Shown one piece after another: positions 6,181-7,185 of a DNA stretch of 7,185 bases (positions are counted from its first letter, which is position 1; every line of letters starts with the position of its first letter). Made by a program: the position numbers and the translations under genes. The notes under the pieces were generated by a model. It made no database searches. It worked only from the letters and a program-made list of their open reading frames with translations, and had not been told where the DNA came from. This DNA is from CAZBWE01 sp964440735 (lineage in GTDB: Bacteria; Planctomycetota; Phycisphaerae; Sedimentisphaerales; Anaerobacaceae), in assembly GCA_964440735.1 (NCBI GenBank), contig CAYTTK010000133.1:1-7185 (forward strand), read 5' to 3'.

Positions 6181-6214
6181 TTTCAATCTGCGATAAGCTT
6201 GTAAGGAATTGATT

Positions 6215-6940
6215 ATGGACTTAAGAGGTATTGTCCTTGCTGGGGGAACTGGGTCTCGGCTTATGCCCCTGACAAAGGTTACAAACAAGCATTTGCTTCC
6301 GATTGGGCAGAAACCTATGATTTATTATCCCATAGAAAAACTGACCTCAATCGGTATCGAACAAATCTTGATTGTAACTGGCATCGAGCATATGGGCGAT
6401 GTTGTGGGACTATTGGGCTCAGGCAGAAACTTTGATTGTCAGTTTACATACCGCGTACAGGATAAAGCTGGCGGAATAGCCGAGGCACTGGGACTGGCTG
6501 AGAATTTCACACAGAGGCAACCTCTGGCTGTTACCCTCGGTGATAATATCTTTGAAGACGGCCTCAAAAAATATGCAGGCAATTTTATCGCTCAAAAAAA
6601 CGGTGCACGACTGCTGCTCAAAGAAGTTCAGGACCCTCAACGATTTGGTGTTGCTGAAATTTCCGGTGACAGAATCATTGGTATCGAAGAAAAACCCAAA
6701 AAACCGAGGTCGAATTATGCTGTAACCGGCATATACTTTTATGATGCTTCGGTCTTTGATATCATACATACGCTAAAACCATCTGCTCGGGGTGAACTTG
6801 AAATCACGGATGTTAACAATGCCTATATTGCAAAGGGTCAGCTTGCTTATGATATACTTGAGGGCTGGTGGACGGATGCCGGGACTTTCGATTCGCTTAA
6901 CAGAGCCAATGAATTGGTTATAAAGGAGCCCCCACAATAA
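6215..6940 (+). CDS. rfbA: Glucose-1-phosphate thymidylyltransferase, short form (first step of dTDP-L-rhamnose synthesis)
   Basis: This 241-residue cytoplasmic enzyme transfers dTMP from dTTP to glucose-1-phosphate, giving dTDP-glucose. The N-terminus carries the nucleotidyltransferase signature L8-A-G-G-T-G-S-R15-L-M-P-L-T-K21, followed by H-L-L-P-I-G. L108-G-D110-N supplies the metal-binding Asp, R-F-G-V-A-E and E158-E-K160-P form the sugar-phosphate site, and W-W-T-D221-A-G-T holds the second metal-binding Asp. It stops about 50 residues before the end of the long enterobacterial RmlA (about 290 residues), as do the short RmlA proteins of Bacillus and others, which lack the extra C-terminal helices. 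I chose ATG 6215 because AAGGAA ends six bases upstream; the in-frame TTG at 6209 would leave no room for it. rfbC follows after 33 bases, which supports dTTP specificity over another sugar nucleotide. A related uridylyl- or cytidylyltransferase is the less likely alternative. Confidence 0.88.
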   Translation: MDLRGIVLAGGTGSRLMPLTKVTNKHLLPIGQKPMIYYPIEKLTSIGIEQILIVTGIEHMGDVVGLLGSGRNFDCQFTYRVQDKAGGIAEALGLAENFTQRQPLAVTLGDNIFEDGLKKYAGNFIAQKNGARLLLKEVQDPQRFGVAEISGDRIIGIEEKPKKPRSNYAVTGIYFYDASVFDIIHTLKPSARGELEITDVNNAYIAKGQLAYDILEGWWTDAGTFDSLNRANELVIKEPPQ

Positions 6941-6973
6941 CAAAAGAAATATTAGTAGAGATATCATGATAAC

Positions 6974-7185
6974 ATGAATGCTAAAGAGACGAAACTACCA
7001 GAGGTGCTCATATTAGAACCGGATGTGTTTTCTGACGAAAGAGGATTCTTTTTAGAGACCTGGAACAGCACGCGTTACGAAAATATCGGTATCCATGGCC
7101 CCTTTGTGCAGGACAATGTCTCATTTTCCAAAAAAGGTGTTTTGCGCGGCTTACATTTTCAATACCCTCAATCACAAGGTAAATT
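6974..7185 (+). CDS. rfbC: dTDP-4-dehydrorhamnose 3,5-epimerase, N-terminal part (cut by window edge)
   Basis: The first 70 codons of RmlC are present; the frame is open to the right edge. The enzyme epimerises C3 and C5 of dTDP-4-keto-6-deoxyglucose, the third step to dTDP-L-rhamnose. The family pattern is clear: P-D-V-F-S-D-E-R-G-F-F-L-E-T-W near residues 16-30, then F-V-Q-D-N-V-S-F-S (about 46-54) and G-V-L-R-G-L-H-F-Q (about 57-65), which includes the conserved active-site histidine and substrate-binding arginine, and Q-G-K at the edge. The ATG at 6974 lacks a strong ribosome site. A three-codon ORF (6966-6977) ends by ATGA overlap with this start and may reflect coupling or chance. It belongs to the rfbA operon; order rfbA-rfbC suggests rfbB and rfbD further downstream. 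Full-length proteins are about 180-190 residues, so more than half is missing. Confidence 0.92.
   Translation, partial: MNAKETKLPEVLILEPDVFSDERGFFLETWNSTRYENIGIHGPFVQDNVSFSKKGVLRGLHFQYPQSQGK

Noticed and set aside
6419..6769. Minus-strand ORF of 116 codons inside rfbA
   Set aside because: It lies wholly opposite a well-supported nucleotidyltransferase and lacks recognisable motifs or a ribosome site.
1..7185. CRISPR array, transposon, prophage or defence cassette
   Set aside because: No regularly spaced repeats, transposase, integrase, nuclease or toxin-antitoxin pair was seen on either strand.

Overview
The window looks like chromosomal DNA of a moderate-GC, Gram-negative-type bacterium, most likely a planctomycete (Phycisphaerae/Sedimentisphaerales-like). 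That placement is an inference. It rests on the SpoIIAA-like STAS protein beginning MGIQN, on an orphan pseudopilin of a style I associate with planctomycetes (F-T-L-V-E-L segment, then an 'AVKAYAAEK' helix), and on loose gene packing with long intergenic stretches. No 16S rRNA or other phylogenetic marker is present.

Layout. (1) Positions 1-4272 form a peptide-use block: the N-terminal part of a POT/PTR2 proton-peptide symporter on the minus strand (cut by the left edge); a divergent, exported zinc metallopeptidase of the M2/M3 gluzincin group (593-2272); and, 74 bases later on the same strand, a complete OPT-family oligopeptide transporter (2347-4272). The spacer between the last two carries one copy of a GCGAAGCGAAG-type dispersed repeat. 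(2) Positions 4273-4684 hold no convincing gene, but contain a promoter followed by a leader with three AGGAG motifs, two of them in hairpin loops. The leader precedes a short pseudopilin-like gene (4685-5161). (3) A minus-strand STAS-domain gene (5264-5611) converges on the pseudopilin gene and has its own likely promoter. (4) About 300 bases with inverted repeats lead to a minus-strand tRNA-Lys(TTT) gene with its own promoter. (5) From 6152 to the right edge a strong-looking promoter drives rfbA and the start of rfbC, the beginning of a dTDP-L-rhamnose gene set for cell-surface polysaccharide; rfbB and rfbD would be expected beyond the edge.

How the genes fit together: the three left genes could form a peptide scavenging route, in which an extracytoplasmic peptidase trims peptides and two unrelated transporters import short (POT) and longer (OPT) products. 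The pseudopilin, STAS, tRNA and rhamnose genes look like independent units. I found no CRISPR array, transposase, phage gene or clear defence system. The observations most worth a second look are the GGA-hairpin leader of the pseudopilin gene, the dispersed repeat, and the nested inverted repeats upstream of the STAS gene.
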